Positions 1-5,451 of a stretch of DNA of 5,451 bases are shown piece by piece (the first letter of the stretch is position 1; each line of letters starts with the position of its first letter). The position numbers and the translations under genes are program-made. This DNA is from Sphingomonadaceae bacterium (GTDB lineage Bacteria; Pseudomonadota; Alphaproteobacteria; Sphingomonadales; Sphingomonadaceae), in NCBI GenBank assembly GCA_016462305.1, contig JAEMTM010000041.1, positions 9,066-14,516 of the forward strand. Direction: 5' to 3'. The notes beneath the pieces were generated by a model. The model was given only the letters and a program-made list of their open reading frames with translations, had not been told where the DNA came from and searched no databases.

Positions 1-10
1 GGTGGAAGAT

Positions 11-1456
11 TCAGGCTTCGAGTTGGCGGAGCAAAGCGCGGACATCATTGTCCATGTCGCTATCTTGTTGCCGAAGCCCTTCGACCAAGCGAACGGCGTG
101 AATGACCGTGCTGTGGTCACGCCCACCAAACTTGCGCCCGATTTCAGGGTAGCTGCGCGGCGTCATGACCTTGGCAAGATACATGGCGACTTGACGCGGG
201 CGCACAACGGCACGCGCACGGCGCTTCGAAGACATTTCGCTGCGGTCGATGCGATAATATTCGCATACGGCACGTTGAATTTCGTCGATGGTGATGCGGC
301 GGCGGCAAGCACTCAGAATATCCTTGAGCTGCTCTTCGGCCAATGTCCGCGTGACTGGCTTACCCGTCAATTGGGCATAAGCGAGTAGCTTGTTCAAGCC
401 ACCTTCGAGTTCGCGGACATTGCGGCTGATCGTGCGGGCAAGAAACTCGACCACATCTTCACCCACTTGCGCCTCTGGCATATTGGCGAGGCGCTGTTGT
501 AGGATCAAGCGGCGTAATTCCAGATCCGCGGGTTGAATGTCGGCAACAAGGCCCATCGACAGACGCGACAATATGCGCTGGTCCACGCCGTCGAGCGCTT
601 GTGGTGCGCGGTCAGCGGACACCACCAGGCGTTTGCCCGCACCAATGATGGCATCGATGGTGTGCAAAAACTCTTCCTGCGTCGACACCTTGCCAATGAT
701 GAACTGGATATCGTCGATCAGCAGCACGTCAACAGCACGCAAACGTGCCTTGAACTCCATGACTTCCTTGCGCCGCATTGCGGTCACAAATTCCATCATG
801 AATTTTTCGGCGGACATATACAAAATCTGTGCGTCGGGATTTACCTCAGCATAGCCATGGCCAATGGCATGCATCAGATGCGTTTTGCCTTGGCCGGTCG
901 CGGCTTGCAAATATAGCGGGTTAAACAATGGCTTGTCTTTCGACGCCACGCGCTCCGCCGCGCTCAGCGCCAGCACGTTGGTTTGGCCTTTGACGAAATT
1001 CGCAAAAGTCATGCGTGGGTCAAGCGCCGACCGTGAGGCTTGTGCCGCATTGGTTTCTTGCGCGACCGCGCGTTCTGTATTGGAAGAAGCGCGGAGCAAT
1101 TCGACACGCGGCGCACCGGGGCGGGTGCGAATTTTCAACTGCTTGACGCTGCTGTTGGTGCTTGACCATGCCAGGCGCAAGCGGTCGGCATAATGGTCGG
1201 AAACCCAGCTTGCCGAAAAGTCCGAGGGCAGCAAAAGCTCCAACGTGCCGGTCAGGTCACAATAGTCACCAAGGCTGATGGAGCGAATCCATTGGCCGTA
1301 AACCTGCGCACCCAAATCGCGACGCAAGCCGGAGGAGATGTTATGCCAATCGGCGTCAAAACGGACATGCGACGTAGAAGCATCATTTCCGGTTGCTGAT
1401 AAATCGATTTTGCTTTGCGATACTGAATTACCTTCGGCCAACTTGCCTGTCCCCAC
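11..1456 (-). CDS. dnaA: Chromosomal replication initiator protein DnaA
   Basis: DnaA is the AAA+ ATPase that binds DnaA boxes and melts the origin to start replication. Numbered from the GTG start (481 aa), a poorly conserved N-terminal segment is followed by domain I at about residues 37-97, with a tryptophan-rich pattern (DWHNI, QWIRSI, LPSDF, SWVSDHY). A linker follows to about 147, then the AAA+ domain from RMTFANFVKG. Walker A is AATGQGKT at 185-192, with the catalytic lysine at 191. Walker B is VDVLLIDD at 242-249. Sensor I is VSADR near 280, the arginine-finger box is RILSRLSMG near 294-302, and sensor II is NVRELEGG near 346. Domain IV carries the DNA-binding signature GGRDHSTVIHAVRLVEGL at 444-461. 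The frame extends upstream to an ATG at 1549, but that has no ribosome site. GTG at 1456 has AAGGG six bases ahead; TTG at 1438 is a weaker alternative. The first glycine of the usual GGxGxGKT Walker A loop is alanine here. Identity is certain; the exact start is not. Confidence 0.97.
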   Translation of the reverse strand: MGTGKLAEGNSVSQSKIDLSATGNDASTSHVRFDADWHNISSGLRRDLGAQVYGQWIRSISLGDYCDLTGTLELLLPSDFSASWVSDHYADRLRLAWSSTNSSVKQLKIRTRPGAPRVELLRASSNTERAVAQETNAAQASRSALDPRMTFANFVKGQTNVLALSAAERVASKDKPLFNPLYLQAATGQGKTHLMHAIGHGYAEVNPDAQILYMSAEKFMMEFVTAMRRKEVMEFKARLRAVDVLLIDDIQFIIGKVSTQEEFLHTIDAIIGAGKRLVVSADRAPQALDGVDQRILSRLSMGLVADIQPADLELRRLILQQRLANMPEAQVGEDVVEFLARTISRNVRELEGGLNKLLAYAQLTGKPVTRTLAEEQLKDILSACRRRITIDEIQRAVCEYYRIDRSEMSSKRRARAVVRPRQVAMYLAKVMTPRSYPEIGRKFGGRDHSTVIHAVRLVEGLRQQDSDMDNDVRALLRQLEA

Positions 1457-1462
1457 TTCCCA

Positions 1463-1467
1463 CCCTT
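1463..1467 (-). promoter_or_regulatory. Ribosome binding site supporting the dnaA GTG start
   Basis: Read on the minus strand, AAGGG lies six bases before GTG at 1456. The longest possible start, ATG at 1549, has no purine-rich element in front of it. This decides for a GTG start, which is common for dnaA. The choice is an inference from spacing; an AGG four bases before TTG at 1438 remains a weaker competitor. Confidence 0.55.
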
Positions 1468-1632
1468 GCGACCATTTTCCACCCCAAGCATTGCTACATA
1501 ACCGCGCGCTATCTGCCGGACATAGGACGAACGGGGAAAGGCCAAGCATTTGTTGCCAAATGCAGCCAAGCTACGTGTTCATTCTCCATGTGAGGCATTG
1601 CCCGACTGTCGTCATGCGTTGCTGGAATGCAG

Positions 1633-1662
1633 TTACTAGACAGCAATAAACGAGTCTATCAA
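1633..1662 (-). promoter_or_regulatory. Candidate dnaA promoter (TTGATA / TAGTAA)
   Basis: On the minus strand, TTGATA (1657-1662) matches five of six bases of the -35 consensus. It is followed after 18 bases by TAGTAA (1633-1638), a weak -10 matching only three of six. A GANTC motif (GACTC, 1652-1656) lies directly after the -35 box. A transcript from here would have a leader of about 170 bases before the GTG start. The call rests on position and the -35 box alone. Confidence 0.25.
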
Positions 1663-1838
1663 GAGCCGCGTTGCAAAAAAATTGAAATAAATGGCATTGA
1701 CACGGTGGGACCCAAGCAAATGCGTTACATATTTTTTAGTCACTTGTTTTCATGGATTTTTTGATCGGATGACCGACGCAGGCATTACCCGAATCGCGGG
1801 AAACCCTCACACTTCAATTTTGTGACAAGATGTAAACA

Positions 1839-1866
1839 AAAACCCGCCGTGTTTGCGGCGGGTTTT
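1839..1866 (-). terminator. Rho-independent terminator after rpsT
   Basis: A perfect 11-base inverted repeat (AAAACCCGCCG / CGGCGGGTTTT) encloses a six-base loop at 1850-1855. Read on the minus strand, the GC-rich stem is followed by TTTTTGTTT, a good uridine tract. It lies about 45 bases beyond the rpsT stop codon. The plus-strand reading also ends in four T residues, so weak bidirectional action is possible, though no plus-strand gene ends here. It implies that dnaA is transcribed mainly from its own promoter. Confidence 0.88.
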
Positions 1867-1897
1867 GAATGTCTAAAACCGGTAAGGTCCGGGACCA

Positions 1898-1912
1898 TTA
1901 AGTATCGCTTAA
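1898..1912. promoter_or_regulatory. Candidate CtrA binding site TTAA-N7-TTAA
   Basis: TTAA at 1898-1901 and TTAA at 1909-1912 are separated by exactly seven bases, a perfect match to the full CtrA recognition sequence of alphaproteobacteria. The right half overlaps the rpsT stop codon (1909-1911). It lies between the rpsT coding end and the rpsT terminator, about 440 bases upstream of the dnaA start, which is an unusual place for a promoter operator. The motif is seen; its use is unknown and a chance match is quite possible. Confidence 0.3.
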
Positions 1913-2172
1913 GCGAGACCGCCGACCGCCTTTGTGAGGCGACCAAATTTGCGCGAAGCTGTGTTTTTGTGGAATACACCCTTGGATACGCCGCGCGCCA
2001 GTTCAGGCTGCACTGCGGCAAGGGCTGCGGCTGCCGCTGACTTGTCGCCAAGTTCAATCGCCGATTCGACCTTTTTAATGAAAGTGCGAATGCGGCTGAC
2101 GCGTGCGCCATTTACTTCAGTGCGACGCGCGTTGCGACGGATACGCTTTTTTGCTTGCGGCGTATTGGCCAT
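1909..2172 (-). CDS. rpsT: 30S ribosomal protein S20
   Basis: S20 is a primary 16S rRNA-binding protein of the 30S subunit, made of three long helices. The 87-residue length is normal for the family. The protein opens with MANTPQAKKRIRRNARRTEVN, the typical lysine/arginine-rich helix that contacts rRNA. The alanine-rich middle is DKSAAAAALAAVQPELARGV. The end is the conserved KGVFHKNTASRKFGRLTKAV segment. The ATG start has GAGGA five bases ahead (2178-2182), a strong ribosome site. A clear intrinsic terminator follows the gene, so it is probably transcribed alone or with mutM read-through. S20 upstream of dnaA is the usual alphaproteobacterial arrangement. Nothing is abnormal in the protein. 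Confidence 0.97.
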   Translation of the reverse strand: MANTPQAKKRIRRNARRTEVNGARVSRIRTFIKKVESAIELGDKSAAAAALAAVQPELARGVSKGVFHKNTASRKFGRLTKAVGGLA

Positions 2173-2236
2173 TTTTGTCCTCGAATTTCAATAATTGAGA
2201 AGACGTGCCCATGCGGGTCGCCCGTTGAAGGAGCGG

Positions 2237-2265
2237 CCCTTAACCCTGCCCAAGAGATTCGTCAA
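2237..2265 (-). promoter_or_regulatory. Candidate rpsT promoter in the mutM-rpsT spacer
   Basis: On the minus strand, TTGACG (2260-2265) is a good -35 box. After 17 bases comes TAAGGG (2237-2242), a poor -10. The GANTC motif GAATC begins one base after TTGAC, overlapping the end of the -35 box. The predicted transcript would have a leader of about 55-65 bases. The rest of this 108-base spacer has no gene, and no T-tailed hairpin to terminate mutM, so mutM transcripts may read into rpsT. Confidence 0.25.
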
Positions 2266-2280
2266 CCTCATAATGCCGCC

Positions 2281-3093
2281 TCATCGCTGGCATTTCGGGC
2301 AGTAGAAGGTTGATCGTCCCGAATCAACACGCCGCAATATATTGCTGCCACAGACGCAAGTTTCACCCTCTCGGCCATAGACACGCCAGTCCTTTGCGAA
2401 ATAACCAAGCTCCCCATCGGGCGCTGCAAAATCACGCAAGGTAGATCCGCCTGCGGCGATAGCGGCAGTGAGCACCGCTTTAATCGCGATGACCAATCGG
2501 GTCAGCCGCGCTTTGCTTATGCTTGATGCCGGGGCAACCGGGTCGATGCCAGCCATGTGTAGCGCCTCGCACACATAGATATTGCCCAAGCCCGCCACAA
2601 TATTCTGATTGAGCAGCATAGCCTTAATCGGCGCTTTGCGGCCCAAAAGTGCCTTTTGCAGCACAGAGCTATCGAACGCCGCCGACAGCGGCTCAGGCCC
2701 CATTTTGGCAAAGAAGCGATAGGCGTCGATCTGGTCCGAATCGATAATATCCAGCGACCCGAAACGGCGGTGATCATTCAGGGCAACCACGCGCCCACTT
2801 GCCGTTTCCAGGATGAAATGGTCGTGCTTTTCAATTTCCACCGGGTCTACGCGCCAGCGGCCGGACATGCCCAAATGAAATATCATCACGTCCTGCCGGT
2901 CGGTGTAGATCAATCCATATTTGGCGCGCCGGCCAAGTGTTTCGATGCGCGCGCCCGTTAGCCGCTGGCGCAAATCGGGCGGAATCGGCCAGCGCAGGTC
3001 CGCACGGCGCGGTTCAGCGCGCACGATCAACGCGCCTTCAAGGACCGACCGCAGGCCGGAGACAGTGGTTTCCACTTCGGGTAATTCGGGCAT
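2281..3093 (-). CDS. mutM: Bifunctional formamidopyrimidine-DNA glycosylase / AP lyase (MutM, Fpg)
   Basis: MutM removes 8-oxoguanine and formamidopyrimidines from DNA and cleaves the abasic strand by beta,delta-elimination. The start is fixed at 3093 because the enzyme needs proline 2 as its catalytic N-terminal amine. The protein begins MPELPEVETT, with E3 the second catalytic residue. The frame stays open upstream to a GTG at 3105, but a protein begun there would bury the proline. Other visible landmarks are K58 in RRAKYG, M76 in LGMSGRW (void-filling), R110 and F111 in NDHRRFG, and the helix-two-turn-helix N171 in GLGNIYVCEALHMAG. The zinc finger has C246, C248, C265 and C268, with R260 in GRSTFYC. 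The first cysteine pair is CVC, with one spacer residue where E. coli has two. The 270-residue length matches E. coli (269). The true start has no good ribosome site. A tiny upstream frame lies just ahead of it. Confidence 0.96.
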   Translation of the reverse strand: MPELPEVETTVSGLRSVLEGALIVRAEPRRADLRWPIPPDLRQRLTGARIETLGRRAKYGLIYTDRQDVMIFHLGMSGRWRVDPVEIEKHDHFILETASGRVVALNDHRRFGSLDIIDSDQIDAYRFFAKMGPEPLSAAFDSSVLQKALLGRKAPIKAMLLNQNIVAGLGNIYVCEALHMAGIDPVAPASSISKARLTRLVIAIKAVLTAAIAAGGSTLRDFAAPDGELGYFAKDWRVYGREGETCVCGSNILRRVDSGRSTFYCPKCQR

Positions 3094-3175
3094 ATGCTTT
3101 TGCACTTATTCGGGCATTTGATGTTGCCCCTAACAGCCTTTGCGGCTGGCGCAACAATCGGCTAGAGGCAGGTTA
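3094..3175. promoter_or_regulatory. Divergent mutM / ubiE intergenic region
   Basis: This 82-base spacer must carry the promoter for ubiE on the plus strand and probably one for mutM on the minus strand. I could not find a well-spaced -35/-10 pair on either strand. TTGCAC at 3100-3105 is a possible plus-strand -35 box, but no acceptable -10 follows it at 16-18 bases. The ubiE ribosome site (GAGG, 3165-3168) and the mutM mini-frame lie inside the spacer. Confidence 0.45.
3106..3117 (-). CDS. Possible three-codon upstream reading frame (Met-Pro-Glu) ahead of mutM
   Basis: On the minus strand the sequence is ATG CCC GAA TAA. It matches the mutM start (ATG CCC GAA TTA) at 11 of 12 bases, lies exactly 24 bases upstream and is in the same frame. 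AGGGG at 3127-3131 sits nine bases ahead of this ATG, whereas the real mutM ATG lacks a clear ribosome site. The stop is 12 bases from the mutM ATG, close enough for reinitiation. Translation of the mini-frame is an inference; it may instead be a relic of a small duplication. Confidence 0.3.
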   Translation of the reverse strand: MPE

Positions 3176-3907
3176 ATGAATGATACCGTATCCTTTGGCT
3201 ATGAAGAAGTTAGCCCCGCAGAAAAGACGCAGCGCGTTGGCGACGTCTTTTCCAATGTCGCGCGCAAATATGACATTATGAACGACGCGATGTCGGGCGG
3301 CATGCACCGTTTGTGGAAAGATAGCTTCGTGCGCCGCGTCAAACCGCGTGCGGGTGAGGATATTCTCGACATGGCTGGTGGCACGGGCGACATTGCATTT
3401 CGTATGGAAAAGTCAGGCGCGCAGGTCACTGTCTCCGACATTAACGAAGACATGTTGGATGTCGGCATGGAACGCGCCATGCAGCGCGGTATCGACAGCC
3501 TCATCTGGTCTGCGCAAAATGCAGAGACGTTGACCTTCCCCGACGCGCATTTCGATGCCTATACAATCGCCTTTGGCATCCGCAACGTCACGGACATTCC
3601 TAAGGCCCTGCGTGAGGCGCATCGCGTGCTGCGTTATGGTGGCCGCTTTTTCTGCTTAGAATTTTCCACGGTCGAATGGCCTGGCCTTGCCCAAATATAC
3701 GATCTGTATTCGGACAAATTGGTGCCAAAGCTGGGTAAGGCCATTGCAGGGGACGAAGACAGCTACCGTTATCTCGTCGAATCCATCCGTCGCTTCCCCG
3801 ACATGCAAAATTTCAAACGCATGATAGATGAGGCTGGCTTTGTCCAAACCAAAGTTGAGCCTATATTGGGCGGTCTGGTCGCGATCCATAGCGGCTGGAA
3901 GGTTTAA
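3176..3907 (+). CDS. ubiE: Ubiquinone/menaquinone biosynthesis C-methyltransferase UbiE
   Basis: UbiE is a class I SAM-dependent methyltransferase. It C-methylates the benzoquinol ring of ubiquinone precursors, and demethylmenaquinol in species that make menaquinone. The start at 3176 has GAGG seven bases ahead and gives 243 residues, close to the 251 of E. coli. The family N-terminus is visible as VGDVFSNVARKYDIMNDAMS (about 21-40). SAM motif I is LDMAGGTGD (64-72). Acidic D88 in VTVSDIN should bind the SAM ribose. The conserved FGIRNVTD (133-140) and VLRYGGRFFCLEFS (151-164) follow. The C-terminal AGDEDSYRYLVESIRRFP (191-208) is a UbiE hallmark. It is the first gene of a two-gene unit with ubiB and diverges from mutM. 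Whether this organism also makes menaquinone cannot be told from the window; in sphingomonads ubiquinone is the usual quinone. Confidence 0.97.
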   Translation: MNDTVSFGYEEVSPAEKTQRVGDVFSNVARKYDIMNDAMSGGMHRLWKDSFVRRVKPRAGEDILDMAGGTGDIAFRMEKSGAQVTVSDINEDMLDVGMERAMQRGIDSLIWSAQNAETLTFPDAHFDAYTIAFGIRNVTDIPKALREAHRVLRYGGRFFCLEFSTVEWPGLAQIYDLYSDKLVPKLGKAIAGDEDSYRYLVESIRRFPDMQNFKRMIDEAGFVQTKVEPILGGLVAIHSGWKV

Positions 3908-3918
3908 CCCCGCACCTT

Positions 3919-5451
3919 ATGACTCGTCCCGTTACCCATATCATTCGCTTGCTCAAATGGGGCCGCATTCTTGCGCGTCACGGCGCTCTTCGCGCCATTG
4001 AGGCGGATCGTAACACCCCTGCCCAAGTCAAGCGCCTGTGCCGCATCGCGCGCTTTGGGACGATTCAGCCAAAGGTGCCGGATTATGCAGGCGCATTTCG
4101 CGCGATTGGTCCCGCCGCAATCAAACTCGGGCAAACGCTGGCCACCCGGCCCGACATCATCGGCGAAGAGGCTGTGCATAATCTGCTGATGCTTCAGGAC
4201 CAGTTACCGCCAGCGCCATTTGACCAAGTCTATGCGCAGATCGACAACAGCCTGAATAAGCCAGCGGCAGCATTGTTTGCATATATCGACCCTGTGCCTG
4301 TCGGAGCCGCCTCCATCGCGCAAGTGCACCGTGCCCGCACGAGCGAGGGCAAGGATGTCGCGATCAAGGTGCTGCGCCCCGGCATTCGCGAACAATTCGC
4401 CCGCGACATTGAAACCTATGAATGGGCCGCCGCGCATTTGGAGGCGCTTGGCGGCGAAGCGGCGCGGTTGCGGCCGCAACTGGTTATCGCCAATCTGAAA
4501 CGCTGGACCTTGCGCGAACTCGATTTGCGGCGCGAGGCGGCAAGCGCGTCCGAACTGAAAGATGCGATGGTCGCGATGGAGGGTTACACCATTCCGACCA
4601 TCGACTGGGACCGGACGTCAGGCCGCGTGCTGACACTGGAATGGGTCGACGGGATCAAGATTTCCGACATTGATGCGCTCAAGGCGGCTGGCCATGATCT
4701 TAATAAATTGGCGGAAAAGCTTGTCCTCACATTTTTGCGGCAAGCGATTTCGGAAGGCTTTTTCCATGCCGATATGCATCAGGGCAATTTGTTCGTCCGC
4801 GCCGACGGCATGATTGTCGCCATCGATTTTGGCATCATGGGCCGCATCAACCGGCAGGCGCGTTTCTGGCTGGCGGAAATTCTCTATGGCCTGACAACCG
4901 GCAATTATAAGCGCGTCGCCGAAATCCATTTCGAGGCGCAATATGTGCCAAGCTATCACAATGTCGACGAATTCGCGACTGCGCTGCGTGCGGTCGGTGA
5001 ACCAACGCGCGGCAAACCCGTTAGCGAATTGTCGGTCGGGCAAATGCTCGACAGCCTTTTTGCGATCACGCGTGATTTCGACATGCAGACGCAACCGCAT
5101 TTGCTGCTGCTGCAAAAAACGATGGTGATGGTCGAAGGCATTGCCACCTCATTAAACCCGAGCATCAACATGTGGAATGTTGCCGCGCCTTATGTGGGCG
5201 ACTGGATTCGCGGTGAGTTGGGGCCTGAGGCAATGCTCGCCGACGGATTACGCAAGCAAGCCGAAACGCTGCAAATGATCCCCGACCTCATCCGCCGTTT
5301 GGATGAACAGCTACCCCGCAAGGGCGGCGCGCCCGAACCACCGCCATTGCAACCCGTGCAGCTCATTTGGGAACGTAAAGGGCAAAGCAACACCGGACGC
5401 TATCTGCTGGTCGCGGCATTGGCTGGTGCCTTGGGCGCGGCTGGCATGTGG
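3919..5451 (+). CDS. ubiB: UbiB-family atypical kinase/ATPase for ubiquinone biosynthesis (3' end cut by the window edge)
   Basis: UbiB is a membrane-anchored protein-kinase-like ATPase required for coenzyme Q biosynthesis, related to COQ8/ADCK3. The frame is open for 511 codons to the last base with no stop, so the C-terminus is missing. The KxGQ motif is IKLGQTLATRPD (K69, G71, Q72). The alanine-rich nucleotide loop is GAASIAQVH (129-137). K150 in VAIKVLRPG is the invariant lysine and E206 sits in LDLRREAASA. The catalytic loop HADMHQGN spans 283-290 and AIDFG at 301-305 holds the metal-binding aspartate. A hydrophobic helix begins at about residue 495 (YLLVAALAGALGAAG), the first part of the usual C-terminal anchor. 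The family is usually about 510-550 residues, so little is lost. The gene starts 11 bases after the ubiE stop with no obvious ribosome site, which suggests translational coupling. The catalytic loop has Met and Gln where E. coli-type proteins read HADPHPGN. Confidence 0.95.
   Translation, partial: MTRPVTHIIRLLKWGRILARHGALRAIEADRNTPAQVKRLCRIARFGTIQPKVPDYAGAFRAIGPAAIKLGQTLATRPDIIGEEAVHNLLMLQDQLPPAPFDQVYAQIDNSLNKPAAALFAYIDPVPVGAASIAQVHRARTSEGKDVAIKVLRPGIREQFARDIETYEWAAAHLEALGGEAARLRPQLVIANLKRWTLRELDLRREAASASELKDAMVAMEGYTIPTIDWDRTSGRVLTLEWVDGIKISDIDALKAAGHDLNKLAEKLVLTFLRQAISEGFFHADMHQGNLFVRADGMIVAIDFGIMGRINRQARFWLAEILYGLTTGNYKRVAEIHFEAQYVPSYHNVDEFATALRAVGEPTRGKPVSELSVGQMLDSLFAITRDFDMQTQPHLLLLQKTMVMVEGIATSLNPSINMWNVAAPYVGDWIRGELGPEAMLADGLRKQAETLQMIPDLIRRLDEQLPRKGGAPEPPPLQPVQLIWERKGQSNTGRYLLVAALAGALGAAGMW

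Larger units (their letters stand above)
1457..1838 (-). other. dnaA leader / upstream non-coding region
   Basis: This stretch of about 380 bases lies between the rpsT terminator and dnaA, and I find no convincing gene in it. The short plus-strand frames here have no ribosome sites and are not protein-like. It contains AT-rich patches at about 1670-1695 and 1728-1765, with A and T runs of six to seven bases, and two GANTC motifs at 1652-1656 and 1791-1795. I looked on both strands for the consensus DnaA box TTATNCACA and found none. The region must hold the dnaA promoter if the rpsT terminator works, because both genes point the same way. A role as the replication origin is not supported by the visible sequence. 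Confidence 0.6.

Noticed and set aside
2..916. Plus-strand open frames of 105-128 codons opposite dnaA
   Set aside because: They are antisense to DnaA domains III and IV, have no ribosome sites and no recognisable protein features.
1338..1649. Plus-strand frames reaching from the dnaA N-terminus into its leader
   Set aside because: There is no ribosome site, the composition is not protein-like, and they overlap the dnaA start antisense. They are shadow frames.
1697..1731. Plus-strand TTGACA in the dnaA leader as a promoter
   Set aside because: The only TATAAT-like bases (TTACAT/TACATA) are 22 or more bases away, too far, and there is no plus-strand gene downstream to serve.
1886..1896. Palindrome GGTCC-G-GGACC after rpsT
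   Set aside because: It is too short and isolated to call an operator or terminator; the strong terminator lies just beyond it.
2215..2240. Hairpin GGGTCGC / GCGGCCC in the mutM-rpsT spacer as a mutM terminator
   Set aside because: The stem pairs only through a U-G wobble in plus-strand RNA. In the relevant minus-strand RNA it has a C-A mismatch and no U tract follows.
3094..3105. Upstream GTG start for mutM giving four extra residues
   Set aside because: MutM needs proline 2 exposed as the catalytic N-terminus after Met removal; Met-Gln-Lys-His-Met-Pro would not provide that.
4618..5115. 165-codon open frame on the minus strand
   Set aside because: It lies wholly inside ubiB, whose frame carries all the kinase motifs. 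Its translation resembles no family I recognise, and long antisense frames are common in GC-rich genes.
1..5451. Search for an undescribed multi-gene system, mobile element, CRISPR array or RNA gene
   Set aside because: All coding space is accounted for by five conserved housekeeping genes in their usual alphaproteobacterial order. I saw no repeat arrays, transposase motifs or tRNA-like folds.

Overview
The window is a core chromosomal segment from an alphaproteobacterium, most likely of the Sphingomonadales. The evidence is the arrangement dnaA - rpsT - mutM on the minus strand, diverging from ubiE - ubiB on the plus strand. This order is a well-known alphaproteobacterial signature near dnaA. 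The style of the DnaA protein and the moderately high GC also fit. The order-level assignment is an inference from the protein sequences and was not tested by a search.

Layout, left to right. dnaA (minus, about 11-1456) encodes the replication initiator, complete to its stop codon. A roughly 450-base non-coding stretch follows, holding the dnaA leader and the rpsT terminator. Next are rpsT (minus, ribosomal protein S20), a 108-base spacer, and mutM/fpg (minus, formamidopyrimidine-DNA glycosylase). An 82-base divergent spacer separates mutM from ubiE (plus, ubiquinone/menaquinone C-methyltransferase). ubiB (plus) begins 11 bases after ubiE and runs off the right edge inside its C-terminal membrane anchor.

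Functionally there are two blocks. The minus-strand block covers information processing: replication initiation, a small-subunit ribosomal protein and repair of oxidised guanine. The plus-strand block is a ubiquinone-biosynthesis operon: UbiE does the ring C-methylation, and UbiB is the membrane-anchored atypical kinase/ATPase needed for coenzyme Q assembly. All five proteins look intact apart from the ubiB truncation by the window edge. I see no mobile element, CRISPR array, tRNA or defence system, and I do not believe the window contains an undescribed multi-gene system.

The points worth a second look are small. A three-codon upstream reading frame (ATG CCC GAA TAA) nearly copies the start of mutM 24 bases ahead of it, in the same frame. 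A perfect TTAA-N7-TTAA CtrA-type site overlaps the rpsT stop codon. GANTC methylation motifs abut the candidate -35 boxes of both dnaA and rpsT. DnaA has an unusual Walker A loop. The MutM zinc finger has shortened cysteine spacing.
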